Positions 16,793 through 25,570 are shown, counted from the stretch's first letter. The stretch is 64,000 nucleotides of DNA from Actinoplanes couchii (GCF_016862075.1 NZ_BOMG01000117.1:1-64000); one strand, 5' to 3'. The notes: a model not told the origin generated them from the sequence alone. Translations and numbers: made by a program.

Positions 16793-17112
16793 TCACCCGC
16801 GGTGTCGGAGGGCCTGCGTCAGCGTCGTCGCGGCCAGGTCCGCGGCGGCGGCCGGCAGGCCGTGCATGTCCCTGCTGACCGGGCCGCGGCGCATGCCGGC
16901 CGCGACGAGGATCGCGGAGAGCCGCTCGTGGTCGGCGTCGTCCAGGGGCTCCGGCAGGTCACGGGCGGTGACCAGGTCACGGGCGGCACAACCGTCGCCG
17001 GACGTGACGGCGATCCCGGCAGCGTGCCGGAGGACGGTACGGGCCGGACGGCCACGTCCGCGCCGCCGTGGCGGATCGCGAGCCGGGCCAGGTCGACCAT
17101 CGGCTCGATCAT
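16793..17112 (-). pseudogene. Frameshifted remnant of an unrecognised gene
   Basis: Reading from ATG at 17112 gives a protein-like start (MIEPMVDLARLAIRHGGADVAV). The frame then turns into Pro/Ser-rich low-quality sequence. The frame two bases over becomes protein-like from about 17050 (VLRHAAGIAVTSGDG, then AARDLVTARDLPEPLDDADH) and runs to a stop at 16793. One frameshift near 17050-17070 would join them into a protein of about 105 residues. I do not recognise the family. Its ATG overlaps the stop of the fragment before it (ATGA). Confidence 0.4.
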
Positions 17113-17252
17113 GTGCGGCCCTCGACCGGCGCGAGTGACCGGGAGACCTGGCGGTAGACGTTCGCGTGCAGCCAGCAGAGTTCGGTGGCCCCCGCGGGCG
17201 GGCCGATGTCGTCGGCCACCAGCGCCAGCCGGTTCAGGGCGTCCGAGGCCAC
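17109..17252 (-). pseudogene. Unrecognised 5'-truncated fragment
   Basis: From a GTG at 17252, 47 residues read as plausible protein (MASDALNRLALVADDIGPP, later CWLHANVYRQVSRSLAP) and end in a TGA overlapping the next start. The frame stays open up to the stop of the TetR gene at 17384, but that upstream part is Ser/Ala-rich and looks non-coding. The intact gene has probably lost its 5' end. Together with the next fragment it fills most of the 595 bases between the exporter and the TetR gene. Confidence 0.3.
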
Positions 17253-17381
17253 CGACGCCGCCTCGCCGGACTCGGGTGGCGCGGCATGCGCCGCCCACCA
17301 GCGGTGCGAACAGGGTTGCGGGGTGGCAGAGCTGAACGAAGAGGCGATCGCGCTGCTGGAGGTGGCGCTGACCCTGACCGG

Positions 17382-17996
17382 CTAGGCGTCGTGCGGCGGA
17401 TGTGAGCCGGTCGCGGCGGGGAACAGGCGTTGTACGGCCATGACGATCGCGGCGCGGCGTGCGGCCAGGAAGGCGTCGCGGCCGGAGCTGTCGCCGCTCA
17501 GCCCGGTCGGGACCGACCATGAGGTCGCGATCTGGCTGACGAACATCATCACGTCCTCCGGGGCCCAGGCGGGGTCGAGGTCGCCGGTCTGCTGGGCCTC
17601 GCGGATCCGTTGCACCTTGTGGCGGATCGATGCTTGGAAGGGGTCGTCGGGCGGGGCCTCACCCGGTGGGAGTTCCAGCTGGCCCCACATCATCAGCCGG
17701 TGGCGCTGCGGGTGGCCGGCGAGGTGATCGTGGACCCGGCCGGCGTACCCGGGAAGATTCGCCGGGTCCAGCTGCACCGCGTCGCCCATCGCGGCGAGTT
17801 CGCGTCCGGCGACGAACCGGTAGAGCTGCTCCTTGCTGCGGTGGTAGGCGTAGACGCGTTCCTTGCTGGTGCGGGCCGTCCTGGCGATGCGCTCGACCCG
17901 GGCACCGGCGATGCCGTAGCGGGCGAACTCCTCGGTCGCGGCCGCGATGATCCGGTCGCCGGTCGAGTCGGTGGAGGCGGTCACAGCACCCAGCAT
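17382..17996 (-). CDS. TetR/AcrR-family repressor
   Basis: The 204-residue protein has an N-terminal TetR helix-turn-helix (IIAAATEEFARYGIAGARVERIA, then TSKERVYAYHRSKEQLYRFV) and a helical ligand-binding domain. The ATG at 17996 is preferred over one at 18023, because the longer form would place codons inside the operator at 18001. It is divergent from an aldo/keto reductase, and the region between them holds two copies of one palindrome. Repression of both genes, relieved by a small molecule, is inferred. Confidence 0.85.
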   Translation of the reverse strand: MLGAVTASTDSTGDRIIAAATEEFARYGIAGARVERIARTARTSKERVYAYHRSKEQLYRFVAGRELAAMGDAVQLDPANLPGYAGRVHDHLAGHPQRHRLMMWGQLELPPGEAPPDDPFQASIRHKVQRIREAQQTGDLDPAWAPEDVMMFVSQIATSWSVPTGLSGDSSGRDAFLAARRAAIVMAVQRLFPAATGSHPPHDA

Positions 17997-18000
17997 ACCC

Positions 18001-18064
18001 AACCGAACTGTTCGGTTTGGCAAAGGGCGATAGTCGGGGTAGCTTCAAACCGAACCGTTCGGTT
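18001..18064. promoter_or_regulatory. Two TetR-type operators between divergent genes
   Basis: AACCGAAC-N-GTTCGGTT occurs twice: 18001-18017 with T at the centre and 18048-18064 with C. Both have perfect 8-bp arms and start 47 bp apart. The first touches the repressor start, the second the reductase leader. This is a typical autoregulated divergent arrangement. Confidence 0.8.
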
Positions 18065-18082
18065 TTACACGAGGAGCACCTG

Positions 18083-19021
18083 ATGCAGCAGCGCACACTC
18101 GGCCGGCAGGGCCTGACCGTCTCCGCTCTCGGCTACGGCGCGATGGGCACCGTGATCGCCTTCGGCCCCTCCGACGACACCGAGTCGATCGCCGCGATCC
18201 GCCGGGCCCACGAACTCGGCGTCACCCACTTCGACACCGCCGAGCTCTACGGCTGGGGCGCCGGCGAGAAACTGCTCGGCCAGGCTCTCGCCCCGATCCG
18301 CGACCAGGTCACCATCGCGACCAAGTTCGGGTTCACCCCCAGCTACGGCGCCGACTCCCGGCCCGACCACATCCGCGAGGTCGTCGACAACAGCCTGCGC
18401 AGCCTGAACGTCGACATGATCGACCTGCTCTACCAGCACCAGCCCGACCCGAACGTCCCCGTCGAGGACGTCGTCGGCACGATGAAGGAACTCGTCGACG
18501 CCGGCAAGGTCAAATACCTCGGCCTGTCGAACACCGGGGCCGACGACATCCGTCGCGCCCACGCCGTCCACCCGATCTCGGCGTTCCAAGGCGAATACTC
18601 GATCTTCGAACGCGGCGTCGAATCACTCCTGCCCACCCTCGAAGAACTAGGCATCGGCCTGGTCGCCTACTCCCCGGTGGCCCGCGGCTTCCTCACCGGC
18701 ACCGCCAAGTCCCGCGAGCACTACACCGCCGACGACTTCCGCCAGAACGTCGGATGGTGGGCTCCCGAGAACTTCGACGCCAACGTCGCCCTCGCCGCCG
18801 AGTTGACCAAGGTCGCCGACAGCAAGGGCGCCGCCCTGTCGCAGCTCGCCCTCGCCTGGCTGCTCGCCAGGAAGGACTACATCGTTCCGATCCCCGGCTC
18901 CCGCAACCCCGCCCGCGTCGAGGAGAACATCGCCGCCGCCGGCCTCACCCTGACCGCCGACGACCTCGCCCGGATCGACGCCATCGTCCCCAACGGCGCC
19001 ATCGGCGGACGATGGACCTGA
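18083..19021 (+). CDS. Aldo/keto reductase
   Basis: The 312-residue protein has the family signatures LGYGAMG, the catalytic DTAELYG (Asp and Tyr), the Lys in ATKFGF, the His in LLYQHQPD and the NADP-binding IPGSRNPARVEEN near the end. Length is usual for the YajO/IolS type. GAGGAG at 18071 fixes the ATG. It is controlled with the divergent TetR gene through the paired operators. Substrate is unknown; reductases of this arrangement often act on reactive aldehydes or quinones. Confidence 0.88.
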   Translation: MQQRTLGRQGLTVSALGYGAMGTVIAFGPSDDTESIAAIRRAHELGVTHFDTAELYGWGAGEKLLGQALAPIRDQVTIATKFGFTPSYGADSRPDHIREVVDNSLRSLNVDMIDLLYQHQPDPNVPVEDVVGTMKELVDAGKVKYLGLSNTGADDIRRAHAVHPISAFQGEYSIFERGVESLLPTLEELGIGLVAYSPVARGFLTGTAKSREHYTADDFRQNVGWWAPENFDANVALAAELTKVADSKGAALSQLALAWLLARKDYIVPIPGSRNPARVEENIAAAGLTLTADDLARIDAIVPNGAIGGRWT

Positions 19022-19077
19022 TCTGCCGGCACTGACAGCAGACCCGTCCTCGAACACCGGGAGCGGGCCTTCGCCCG

Positions 19078-19102
19078 GGCTGGGCCGGGGCGGTTCCCAG
19101 CC
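19078..19102 (+). terminator. GC hairpin after the aldo/keto reductase
   Basis: GGCTGGG and CCCAGCC pair over 7 bp round an 11-base loop, 57 bases after the stop at 19021. There is no T-tract. The remaining intergenic bases up to 19213 show no other clear structure. Confidence 0.4.
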
Positions 19103-19213
19103 TCGGGGATCCCGGACGGGCCGTCGACAGAGTCAAGGCGGGATCTTCGCGAATGGTGACGAAAGATCATCGCTGTGGTGTTCTCGTCCGGCGTTCGCGG
19201 ATAGGGATGAGGG

Positions 19214-20491
19214 ATGAGCGACCTCGAACCCGTCGAGACGGCGTCGATCGACGAACTGCGGGCGGTTCAGCTGGAGCGTCTGCGCTGGACCCTTCGTCAC
19301 GCGTACGACAACGTGGGGTTCTATCGCCGGAGCTTCGATGCCGCCGGCGTGCACCCGGACGACTGCCGGGATCTCGCCGACCTGGCCCGGTTTCCCCTCA
19401 CCACCAAGCAGGACCTGCGGGACAACTATCCGTACGGGATGTTCGCCGTGCCGCGGGAGCGGATCGCGCGGATCCATGCCTCCAGCGGCACCACCGGGCA
19501 GCCCACCGTCGTCGGATACACGCAGGGTGACCTGGACATGTGGGCCGATGTGATGGCCCGGTCGCTGCGGGCCGCGGGGGCCCGGCCGGGGGACCGGGTG
19601 CACGTCGCCTACGGGTACGGGCTGTTCACCGGCGGGCTCGGCGCCCACTACGGCGCCGAACGGCTGGGCTGCACGGTCGTTCCGGTGTCCGGTGGGATGA
19701 CCGAACGGCAGGTGCGGCTGATCACCGATCTGGAACCGGACGTCGTGATGGTGACCCCGTCGTACATGCTGACGATCCTCGACGAGTTCGACCGGCAGGG
19801 CATCGATCCGCGTACGACAAGTCTGCGGGTCGGGCTTTTCGGGGCCGAACCGTGGACACCGGGCATGCGGGCCGAGGTGGAGGGCCGCACGGGGATGGAC
19901 GCGGTGGACATCTACGGGCTGTCCGAGGTGATCGGGCCGGGTGTCAGCCAGGAGTGTGTGGAGACCAAGGACGGCCTGCACGTCTGGGAGGACCACTTCT
20001 ATCCGGAGATCATCGACCCGGTGTCCGGCGCGGTGCTGCCCGACGGTACGCCCGGTGAGCTGGTGTTCACCTCGCTGACCAAGGAGGCGATGCCGATCAT
20101 CAGGTACCGCACCCGGGACCTGACCCGGCTGCTGCCCGGCACCGCCCGCACCATGCGGCGGATGGAGCGGATCACCGGCCGCAGCGACGACATGATGATC
20201 CTGCGCGGGGTGAACGTCTTCCCGACCCAGATCGAGGAGCTGATCCTGCGGGTTCCGGGACTCGCCCCGCACTACCAGTGTGTGCTCGACCGGCCGGGGC
20301 GGCTCGACGAGATGACCGTGCGGGTCGAGGCCAGGCCCGGGGCCGGCGACGACGGTTCGGCCGCTGCCCTGGCCGCGTTGATCAAGGACAACATCGGCGT
20401 CACCGTACGCGTGGACGTCGTCGAGCCGGCCACCCTGGAACGTTCGATCGGCAAGGCCCGGCGCATCGTCGATCAACGACCGGGAGCGTGA
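19214..20491 (+). CDS. paaK: Phenylacetate-CoA ligase
   Basis: The 425-residue protein activates phenylacetate to phenylacetyl-CoA with ATP, the first step of aerobic phenylacetate degradation. Visible signatures are the adenylate loop ASSGTTGQPTVVGYT (about residues 90-104), YGLSEVIGPGVSQEC, and the C-terminal hinge ITGRSDDMMILRGVNVFP. A lysine near the end (IGKARR) is in the place of the catalytic Lys. Length and motifs match PaaK. It is followed after 13 bases by a TetR gene and faces the paaH-A operon, which supports the assignment. Confidence 0.93.
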   Translation: MSDLEPVETASIDELRAVQLERLRWTLRHAYDNVGFYRRSFDAAGVHPDDCRDLADLARFPLTTKQDLRDNYPYGMFAVPRERIARIHASSGTTGQPTVVGYTQGDLDMWADVMARSLRAAGARPGDRVHVAYGYGLFTGGLGAHYGAERLGCTVVPVSGGMTERQVRLITDLEPDVVMVTPSYMLTILDEFDRQGIDPRTTSLRVGLFGAEPWTPGMRAEVEGRTGMDAVDIYGLSEVIGPGVSQECVETKDGLHVWEDHFYPEIIDPVSGAVLPDGTPGELVFTSLTKEAMPIIRYRTRDLTRLLPGTARTMRRMERITGRSDDMMILRGVNVFPTQIEELILRVPGLAPHYQCVLDRPGRLDEMTVRVEARPGAGDDGSAAALAALIKDNIGVTVRVDVVEPATLERSIGKARRIVDQRPGA

Positions 20492-20504
20492 GAGGCTTTC
20501 CGGC

Positions 20505-21107
20505 GTGACGTCACCAGCGCGCCGCGGACGTGGACGGCCCGGCCATGATCAGGCCGCCGTGCTGCGGACCGCGGTGACCCTGTTCAACCGCAAGGGCTAC
20601 GACGCGACGAGCATCGGTGACCTGGCCGCCGAGCTGGGCGTCACCAAGTCGGCGATCTACCACCATGTCGCCAGCAAGGAGGAACTGCTCCGGCTCGCCC
20701 TCGACGACGCCCTCGACGAGCTGACCCAGGTGGTGTCGGCGGCGGTCGGTGACGACGGCACCAGCGCCCACGACCGGCTGCGCGAGGTGGTCCGCCGGTC
20801 GGTGGAGGTGCTGGTCGCCCACCAGCCCGCGGTCACCCTGCTGCTGCGGGTGCGCGGCAACACCCCGGTCGAGGTGGAGGCCCTGAAACGCCGGCGCTGG
20901 CTCGACGACCAGCTCGCCGACCTGGTCCGGGCGGCCGCCGCCGAGGGCGCGCTGCGCGCGGACATCGCCCCCGACCTGGTCAGCCGCCTGCTGTTCGGCA
21001 TGGTGAACTCGCTGATTGAGTGGTACCGCCCGCAGGGCACCCACGCCCCCGCCACCCTCGCCGAAGCCGTGACGACGATGGCCTTCGACGGCCTGCTGCG
21101 GCGTTAG
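20505..21107 (+). CDS. paaR: TetR-family regulator, probable PaaR
   Basis: The 200-residue protein has a TetR helix-turn-helix (LFNRKGYDATSIGDLAAELGVTK, then AIYHHVASKEELL) and a C-terminal TetR_C domain. It follows paaK by 13 bases with GAGAGG before its GTG, so both are co-transcribed. In actinobacteria the paa genes are repressed by a TetR protein, PaaR, released by phenylacetyl-CoA. A dyad at 25549-25570 between paaA and paaZ is its likely target. Its stop overlaps the stop of convergent paaH. Confidence 0.8.
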   Translation: MTSPARRGRGRPGHDQAAVLRTAVTLFNRKGYDATSIGDLAAELGVTKSAIYHHVASKEELLRLALDDALDELTQVVSAAVGDDGTSAHDRLREVVRRSVEVLVAHQPAVTLLLRVRGNTPVEVEALKRRRWLDDQLADLVRAAAAEGALRADIAPDLVSRLLFGMVNSLIEWYRPQGTHAPATLAEAVTTMAFDGLLRR

Positions 21108-21904
21108 ACCCAGTCGAAGAACCCCTTGCCGGTCTTGCGGCCCAGATGGCCGGCGGCGACCAGGTCGCGCAGGACGGCCGGCGGCTCGAACCTCGGGCCC
21201 AGCTCGCGGGCGAGATGTTCGGCGATGGCCAGCCGCACGTCCAGGCCGACCAGGTCGGTGGTGCGCAGCGGCCCGGTCGGGTGCCGGTAACCGAGGGTCA
21301 TCGCGGCGTCGATGTCGGCAGCGCTCGCCACGCCTTCCTCCAGCATCCGCATCGCCTCCAGCGCCAGGTGCACGCCGAGGCGGCTGCTGGCGAAGCCGGG
21401 GGAGTCCCGCACGACGATCGCGGTCTTGCCGAGTGCCCGCACCCATCCCTGGGCTTTTTCGATCAACTCCTTGCCGGTACGGCTACCGGCCACGACCTCG
21501 ACCAGACCACTGACCGGAACCGGATTGAAGAAGTGCAGCCCGAGGAACCGCTCCGGCGCGTCCAGCCCGGCGGCGAGCCCGTCGATCGACAGGCTGCTCG
21601 TGTTGCTGGCCAGCACCGCCCCCGGCGCGTGCTTCTCGGCGGCGGTCAGCACCGAGGCCTTGAGCGCCGCGTCCTCCGGCACCGCCTCCACCACCAGATC
21701 ACAATCGGCCAGCGCCGACGGATCCATCGCCGTCCGGAATGAGTGCCCGCCGCCGGAGCGGTCCAGGTAGCGCTGCACCCGCTCACGCGCGGCCACGGCG
21801 GCCCGCTCGCCGGTCTCGATGACGACGACCTCGTCACCGGAGGTCAGGAACGCGTGCGCGATCCCGGCACCCATCCGGCCGCCGCCGAAGATTCCTACGA
21901 GCAT
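21104..21904 (-). CDS. paaH: 3-hydroxyacyl-CoA dehydrogenase, PaaH type
   Basis: The 266-residue protein oxidises a 3-hydroxyacyl-CoA with NAD, in this setting 3-hydroxyadipyl-CoA. The Rossmann loop GIFGGGRMGAGIAHAF starts the chain, followed by SNTSSLSI, the catalytic His in GLHFFNPVPVSGLVEV and an all-alpha C-terminal dimer domain. It is the short single-domain form, not the 500-residue enteric PaaH. It is the last gene of the minus-strand paa operon, 12 bases after paaE, with GGAG before its ATG. Confidence 0.88.
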   Translation of the reverse strand: MLVGIFGGGRMGAGIAHAFLTSGDEVVVIETGERAAVAARERVQRYLDRSGGGHSFRTAMDPSALADCDLVVEAVPEDAALKASVLTAAEKHAPGAVLASNTSSLSIDGLAAGLDAPERFLGLHFFNPVPVSGLVEVVAGSRTGKELIEKAQGWVRALGKTAIVVRDSPGFASSRLGVHLALEAMRMLEEGVASAADIDAAMTLGYRHPTGPLRTTDLVGLDVRLAIAEHLARELGPRFEPPAVLRDLVAAGHLGRKTGKGFFDWV

Positions 21905-21916
21905 CGATCCATCTCC

Positions 21917-22975
21917 TCAGGCGTCGTAGTCTACGGTGAGTGTGTCGCCTACCGGGAAGGTCTGGCAGGTCAGCACAAAACCGGCGGTCACCTCGGACGG
22001 CTCCAGGGCGTAGTTGCGGCGCATGTCGGCCTCGCCGTCGCGGACCAGGGCGCGGCAGGTGCCGCACACGCCGCCCTTGCAGGCGAACGGCAGGTCGGCC
22101 CGGTCGGCCTGGGCGCCGTCCAGGACCGTCACGTCCCGCGACACCGTGGTGGTCGACTTGCGGCCGTCCAGGATCGTGGTCAGTGCGGTGGTCGCCCCGG
22201 TGATCTCCACCGCGGCCCGGCGCGGCCGGGGTGGTGGCGCGTCGACGTAGAACAGCTCCACGTGCACCCGGTCCGGCGGCACGCCCAGGTCGGCCAGCAC
22301 CGTCCGTGCGTCGTCGATCAACGGCAACGGGCCACAGAGCCAGACGTGGTCGTACGTCTCGGCCGGGATCACGTCGGTCAGCAACCGCCGTAACCGGTCC
22401 GCGTCGAGGCGGCCGGAGAACAGTTCGACGTCCCGCGGTTCCCGGGACAGCACGTGCGCGACCTGCAGCCGGTGCCCGTAGCGGTTCTTCAGGTCACCGA
22501 TCTCCTCGGCGAACATCACGGTGTGCCCGGCCCGGTTGCCGTACAGCAGTGCCACCCGGGCGTCCGGGTGCGGCAGCACCGTCGCGGCGATCGACAGCAG
22601 CGGGGTGATCCCGGATCCGGCGGCGATCAGCAGGTGCCGTTCACCGCTGCCGGGGTCGGCGTCCCAGGCGCCGGCCGGGGTCTGCACGTCCACGACGGTG
22701 CCCGGTCGCACGTCGTGCACCAGCCACGACGAGAACAGCCCGTCGGGGATCTCGCGCACCCCGATCCGCGGGGCGGCCCCGACCGGGGAGCAGATCGAGT
22801 ACGACCGGCGTTCCTCCCGGCCGTCGACGTCGCGGCGCAGGGTGAGCGACTGCCCGGCCCGGAACGCGTACGCTCCCGCCAGTTCATCGGGCACCGCGAA
22901 CGTGACCGCGACCGCGTCGTCGCAGAGCCGCTCGACCGCCGCGACCCGCAGCGGGTGAAAAACCGACCGGGCCAC
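21917..22975 (-). CDS. paaE: Phenylacetyl-CoA epoxidase reductase PaaE
   Basis: The 352-residue protein passes electrons from NADPH to the PaaABC di-iron oxygenase. It has an FAD domain (RRSYSICSP), an NADPH domain (LLIAAGSGITPLLSI) and a C-terminal plant-type 2Fe-2S ferredoxin domain with CKGGVCGTC and a distal Cys in LTCQTFP. The GTG start follows directly after the paaD stop, with no spacer. Length matches PaaE of known systems. Confidence 0.93.
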   Translation of the reverse strand: MARSVFHPLRVAAVERLCDDAVAVTFAVPDELAGAYAFRAGQSLTLRRDVDGREERRSYSICSPVGAAPRIGVREIPDGLFSSWLVHDVRPGTVVDVQTPAGAWDADPGSGERHLLIAAGSGITPLLSIAATVLPHPDARVALLYGNRAGHTVMFAEEIGDLKNRYGHRLQVAHVLSREPRDVELFSGRLDADRLRRLLTDVIPAETYDHVWLCGPLPLIDDARTVLADLGVPPDRVHVELFYVDAPPPRPRRAAVEITGATTALTTILDGRKSTTTVSRDVTVLDGAQADRADLPFACKGGVCGTCRALVRDGEADMRRNYALEPSEVTAGFVLTCQTFPVGDTLTVDYDA

Positions 22976-23473
22976 CTATATCTCCTTGATGTGGTCGAAG
23001 GATTCCAGGCAGTCGTCGCAACGGTAGAGCGCCTTGCACGCGGTCGCCCCGAACTCGGACACCCTGCTGGTACGCCCGGAGCCGCACCGTGGGCAGGTCA
23101 GCGCTCGCCGGGTCGTCCCCAGGGTGAGCGGCACCGGCCCGGTGACAGCGGGAGCCGGCACGGGCGGCGACAGTCCCGCGGCCCGCAGCGCGGCCCGGCC
23201 CGCGTCGGTGATCCAGTCGCTGGACCAGGCGGGGGAGAGCACCACCCGGACCCGGACCCGCGCGAAACCGGCGTCGGTGAGCCGGTGCACCAGGTCGTCG
23301 CGCATCGTCGCCATCGCCGGGCACCCGGAGTAGGTGGGGGTGATCGACGCGACGACCACGTCGTCCTGCACCGCCACGTCCCGCAGCACACCGAGGTCGG
23401 CCAGGGTCAGCATCGGCATCTCGGGGTCGCGAACCTGCGCGGCGACGGCGGCGGCCCGCTCCCGGACGTTCAC
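22976..23473 (-). CDS. paaD: Phenylacetyl-CoA epoxidase maturation factor PaaD
   Basis: The 165-residue protein has an N-terminal MIP18/DUF59 domain (PEMPMLTLADLGVLRDV, later TPTYSGCPAM) and a C-terminal zinc-ribbon-like part with CPRCGSG and CDDC. PaaD is needed for assembly of the epoxidase. A GTG start is chosen because it overlaps the paaC stop by four bases; a much longer open frame upstream is the shadow of paaC. Position between paaC and paaE is the usual one. Confidence 0.9.
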   Translation of the reverse strand: MNVRERAAAVAAQVRDPEMPMLTLADLGVLRDVAVQDDVVVASITPTYSGCPAMATMRDDLVHRLTDAGFARVRVRVVLSPAWSSDWITDAGRAALRAAGLSPPVPAPAVTGPVPLTLGTTRRALTCPRCGSGRTSRVSEFGATACKALYRCDDCLESFDHIKEI

Positions 23474-24312
23474 CAGCGGCCCATCGGGTGTGCGCGGGCC
23501 ACCACCTGCATCTCGGCCAGCATCAGGCTCAGCGCCTCGGTGTGTGTGCCGGCCCCGCCCAGTGGGGCGAGTTGCGGCCGGGGCACGCCGGCGACGGCCA
23601 GGACCTGGTCGAGGACGACGTCGGTGCCGGCCCGGAGGTCGTCGGTGGTGAACAGCTCGTCGTAGAGCGGCCAGAGCTGATCCAACGCGGTCAGCAGGCG
23701 CCGCCGGGACTCGTCGGTGCCCTGCGCGCAGGTGACGAACCAGCGGCCGGCCCAGTCCCGGTGGTAGGTGAGTTCCTTGACGCCCTTGGCGGCGATCGCG
23801 GCCAGCACCGCGTCGGGGCTGCCGGTCAGGCGTTCCAGCGTCGCCAGGCGGACCAGGGAGAACAGCAGCAGGCGTACGACGACATGGGCGAAGTCGCCGT
23901 TGGGCACCTCGGCCATCCGCACGTTGCGGAACTGCCCCGCCTCGCGGAAGAAGGCGAGCGCGTCCTCGGCCGGGACCGGTGACCCCTCGGGCAGCACCGG
24001 CACGATCGACGGGTCGGCGGCCGCGGCCCGGGCCAGCAGCAGCCGGGCCTGGCCGAGCAGGTCGAGGGCGAAGTTGGCCAGGGCGATGTCCTCCTCCAGC
24101 TCCGGGGCGCGGCTGCACCATTCGGCCAGGCGCTGCGACAGCACGAGCGCGTCGTCACCGAGCCGCAGACAGAGCCCGGCCAGCTCGGCGGCGTGCACCC
24201 CGTCCGGCACGGTCGTGTCGACCCCGGCGAGGGGATCCTCGAAGTCGGTCCCGAACGCCCACTGCGAGGAGTCCCCGCCGAGCAGGCCGTCGTAGACGCT
24301 GTCGTCATTCAT
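23470..24312 (-). CDS. paaC: Phenylacetyl-CoA epoxidase subunit PaaC
   Basis: The 280-residue all-helical protein is the structural partner of PaaA. It carries the family blocks ALANFALDLLGQARLLL and KELTYHRDWAGRWFV and lacks a full set of di-iron ligands, as expected for PaaC. It starts 7 bases after paaB and ends overlapping paaD. With PaaA it forms the heterodimeric core of the ring epoxidase. Confidence 0.92.
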   Translation of the reverse strand: MNDDSVYDGLLGGDSSQWAFGTDFEDPLAGVDTTVPDGVHAAELAGLCLRLGDDALVLSQRLAEWCSRAPELEEDIALANFALDLLGQARLLLARAAAADPSIVPVLPEGSPVPAEDALAFFREAGQFRNVRMAEVPNGDFAHVVVRLLLFSLVRLATLERLTGSPDAVLAAIAAKGVKELTYHRDWAGRWFVTCAQGTDESRRRLLTALDQLWPLYDELFTTDDLRAGTDVVLDQVLAVAGVPRPQLAPLGGAGTHTEALSLMLAEMQVVARAHPMGRW

Positions 24313-24319
24313 CGCGGCC

Positions 24320-24607
24320 TCACATGTGCGGGACGTTGTCGGGGATCTCGTAGAACGTGGGGTGCCGGTAGACCTTGTCGCCGTTCGGGGCGAACAGCGG
24401 GTCCTTCTCGTCGGGGCTGGACGCGGTGATCGCGTCGGCGCGGACCACCCAGATGCTCACGCCCTCGTTGCGGCGGGTGTAGACGTCCCGGGCGTGTGCC
24501 ACGGCGAACGCGTCGTCGGGGGCGTGCAGCGAACCGACGTGCACGTGGTTGAGGCCCCGCTTGCCGCGGATGAACACCTCGTACAGCGGCCAGTCCCGGC
24601 GGCTCAT
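24320..24607 (-). CDS. paaB: Phenylacetyl-CoA epoxidase subunit PaaB
   Basis: The 95-residue protein matches PaaB in length and motifs: WPLYEVFIRGKRGLNHVHVGS, then ARDVYTRRNEGVSIWVV and the closing HPTFYEIPDNVPHM. PaaB bridges PaaAC units and docks the reductase. Its ATG overlaps the paaA stop by four bases, giving translational coupling and probably matched subunit amounts. Confidence 0.94.
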   Translation of the reverse strand: MSRRDWPLYEVFIRGKRGLNHVHVGSLHAPDDAFAVAHARDVYTRRNEGVSIWVVRADAITASSPDEKDPLFAPNGDKVYRHPTFYEIPDNVPHM

Positions 24608-25536
24608 CGCGCCACCTCCGCCTGACGGGCGGCGAACGCGGTGGCGGCCTCGCGGACCCAGGCGCCGTCCTCGTGGGCGGCCCGGCGGTGGGCCAGGCGC
24701 TGGGTGTTGCACGGGCCGTTGCCCTTGATCACGGCGGTCAGCTCGGCCCAGTCCGGTTGGCCGAAGTCGTGGTGGCCACGTTCGGCGTTCCACCGCAGCT
24801 CCGGGTCGGGCAGGGTGATGCCGAGGGCGTCGGCCTGCGGCACGGTCATGTCGACGAACTTCTGCCGCAGCTCGTCGTTGGAGTTGCGTTTGATGCCCCA
24901 GGCCATCGACTGCTCGCTGTTGGGTGACTTGTCGTCGGGTGGGCCGAACATCATCAGCGACGGCCACCAGAACCGGTCGACCGACTCCTGCACCATCGCC
25001 CGCTGTTCGCCGGTGCCGCGCATCATCGTCATCAGCAGCTCGTATCCCTGCCGCTGGTGGAAGGGTTCCTCCTTGCAGATGCGGATCATCGAGCGGCCGT
25101 ACGGTCCGTAGGAGGTGCGGCACAACGGCACCTGATTGCAGATGGCGGCGCCGTCCACGAGCCATCCGATGGTGCCTACGTCGGCGTACGACAGGGTCGG
25201 GTAGTTGAAGATCGAGGAGTATTTCTGCTTTCCGGCGAGGAGCAGCTCGACCAGCTCGTCGCGGGAGATGCCGAGGGTTTCGCACGCGGAGTAGAGGTAG
25301 AGCCCGTGGCCGGCCTCGTCCTGGACCTTGGCGAGCAGGATCGCCTTGCGGCGCAGCGACGGCGCGCGGCTGATCCAGTTGCCCTCCGGCTGCATGCCGA
25401 TGATCTCGGAGTGTGCGTGCTGGGCGATCTGCCGGATCAGTGTCCTACGGTAGCCGTCCGGCATCCAGTCGCGGGGCTCGATGCGATCGTGCCGCGCGAT
25501 CGTCGCGTCGAAGCCGGCTTGCAGCGGCGTCGTCAT
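24604..25536 (-). CDS. paaA: Phenylacetyl-CoA epoxidase catalytic subunit PaaA
   Basis: The 310-residue helical protein is the di-iron oxygenase subunit that epoxidises phenylacetyl-CoA. Carboxylate and His ligands are visible in helices with KVQDEAGHGLYLYSACE (an ExxH pair) and ICKEEPFHQRQGYELL (a second E-x-x-H pair). It is the first gene of the minus-strand operon A-B-C-D-E-H. The ATG lies just inside a divergent control region shared with paaZ. Confidence 0.94.
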   Translation of the reverse strand: MTTPLQAGFDATIARHDRIEPRDWMPDGYRRTLIRQIAQHAHSEIIGMQPEGNWISRAPSLRRKAILLAKVQDEAGHGLYLYSACETLGISRDELVELLLAGKQKYSSIFNYPTLSYADVGTIGWLVDGAAICNQVPLCRTSYGPYGRSMIRICKEEPFHQRQGYELLMTMMRGTGEQRAMVQESVDRFWWPSLMMFGPPDDKSPNSEQSMAWGIKRNSNDELRQKFVDMTVPQADALGITLPDPELRWNAERGHHDFGQPDWAELTAVIKGNGPCNTQRLAHRRAAHEDGAWVREAATAFAARQAEVAR

Positions 25537-25548
25537 GAGCCCTCCGAT

Positions 25549-25570
25549 TTACTAAACGATCGGTCTGTAA
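25549..25570. promoter_or_regulatory. Dyad operator between paaA and paaZ
   Basis: TTAC and GTAA (25549-25552 and 25567-25570) flank a core containing CGATCG, giving a 22-bp dyad of the form TTACnnAnCGATCGnTnnGTAA. It lies 13 bases before the paaA ATG in the divergent region. Size and place fit a TetR-type PaaR site; binding is inferred. Confidence 0.65.

Noticed and set aside
17185..17385. Plus-strand frame ending VAELNEEAIALLEVALTLTG
   Set aside because: Only the last 20 codons look coding and the rest is antisense to a minus-strand fragment; kept as a remark under the remnant locus rather than called a gene.
22454..23665. Plus-strand ORF of 403 codons over paaE/D/C
   Set aside because: Antisense to clearly assigned paa genes, with Arg/Gly/His-rich translation and no recognisable motif.
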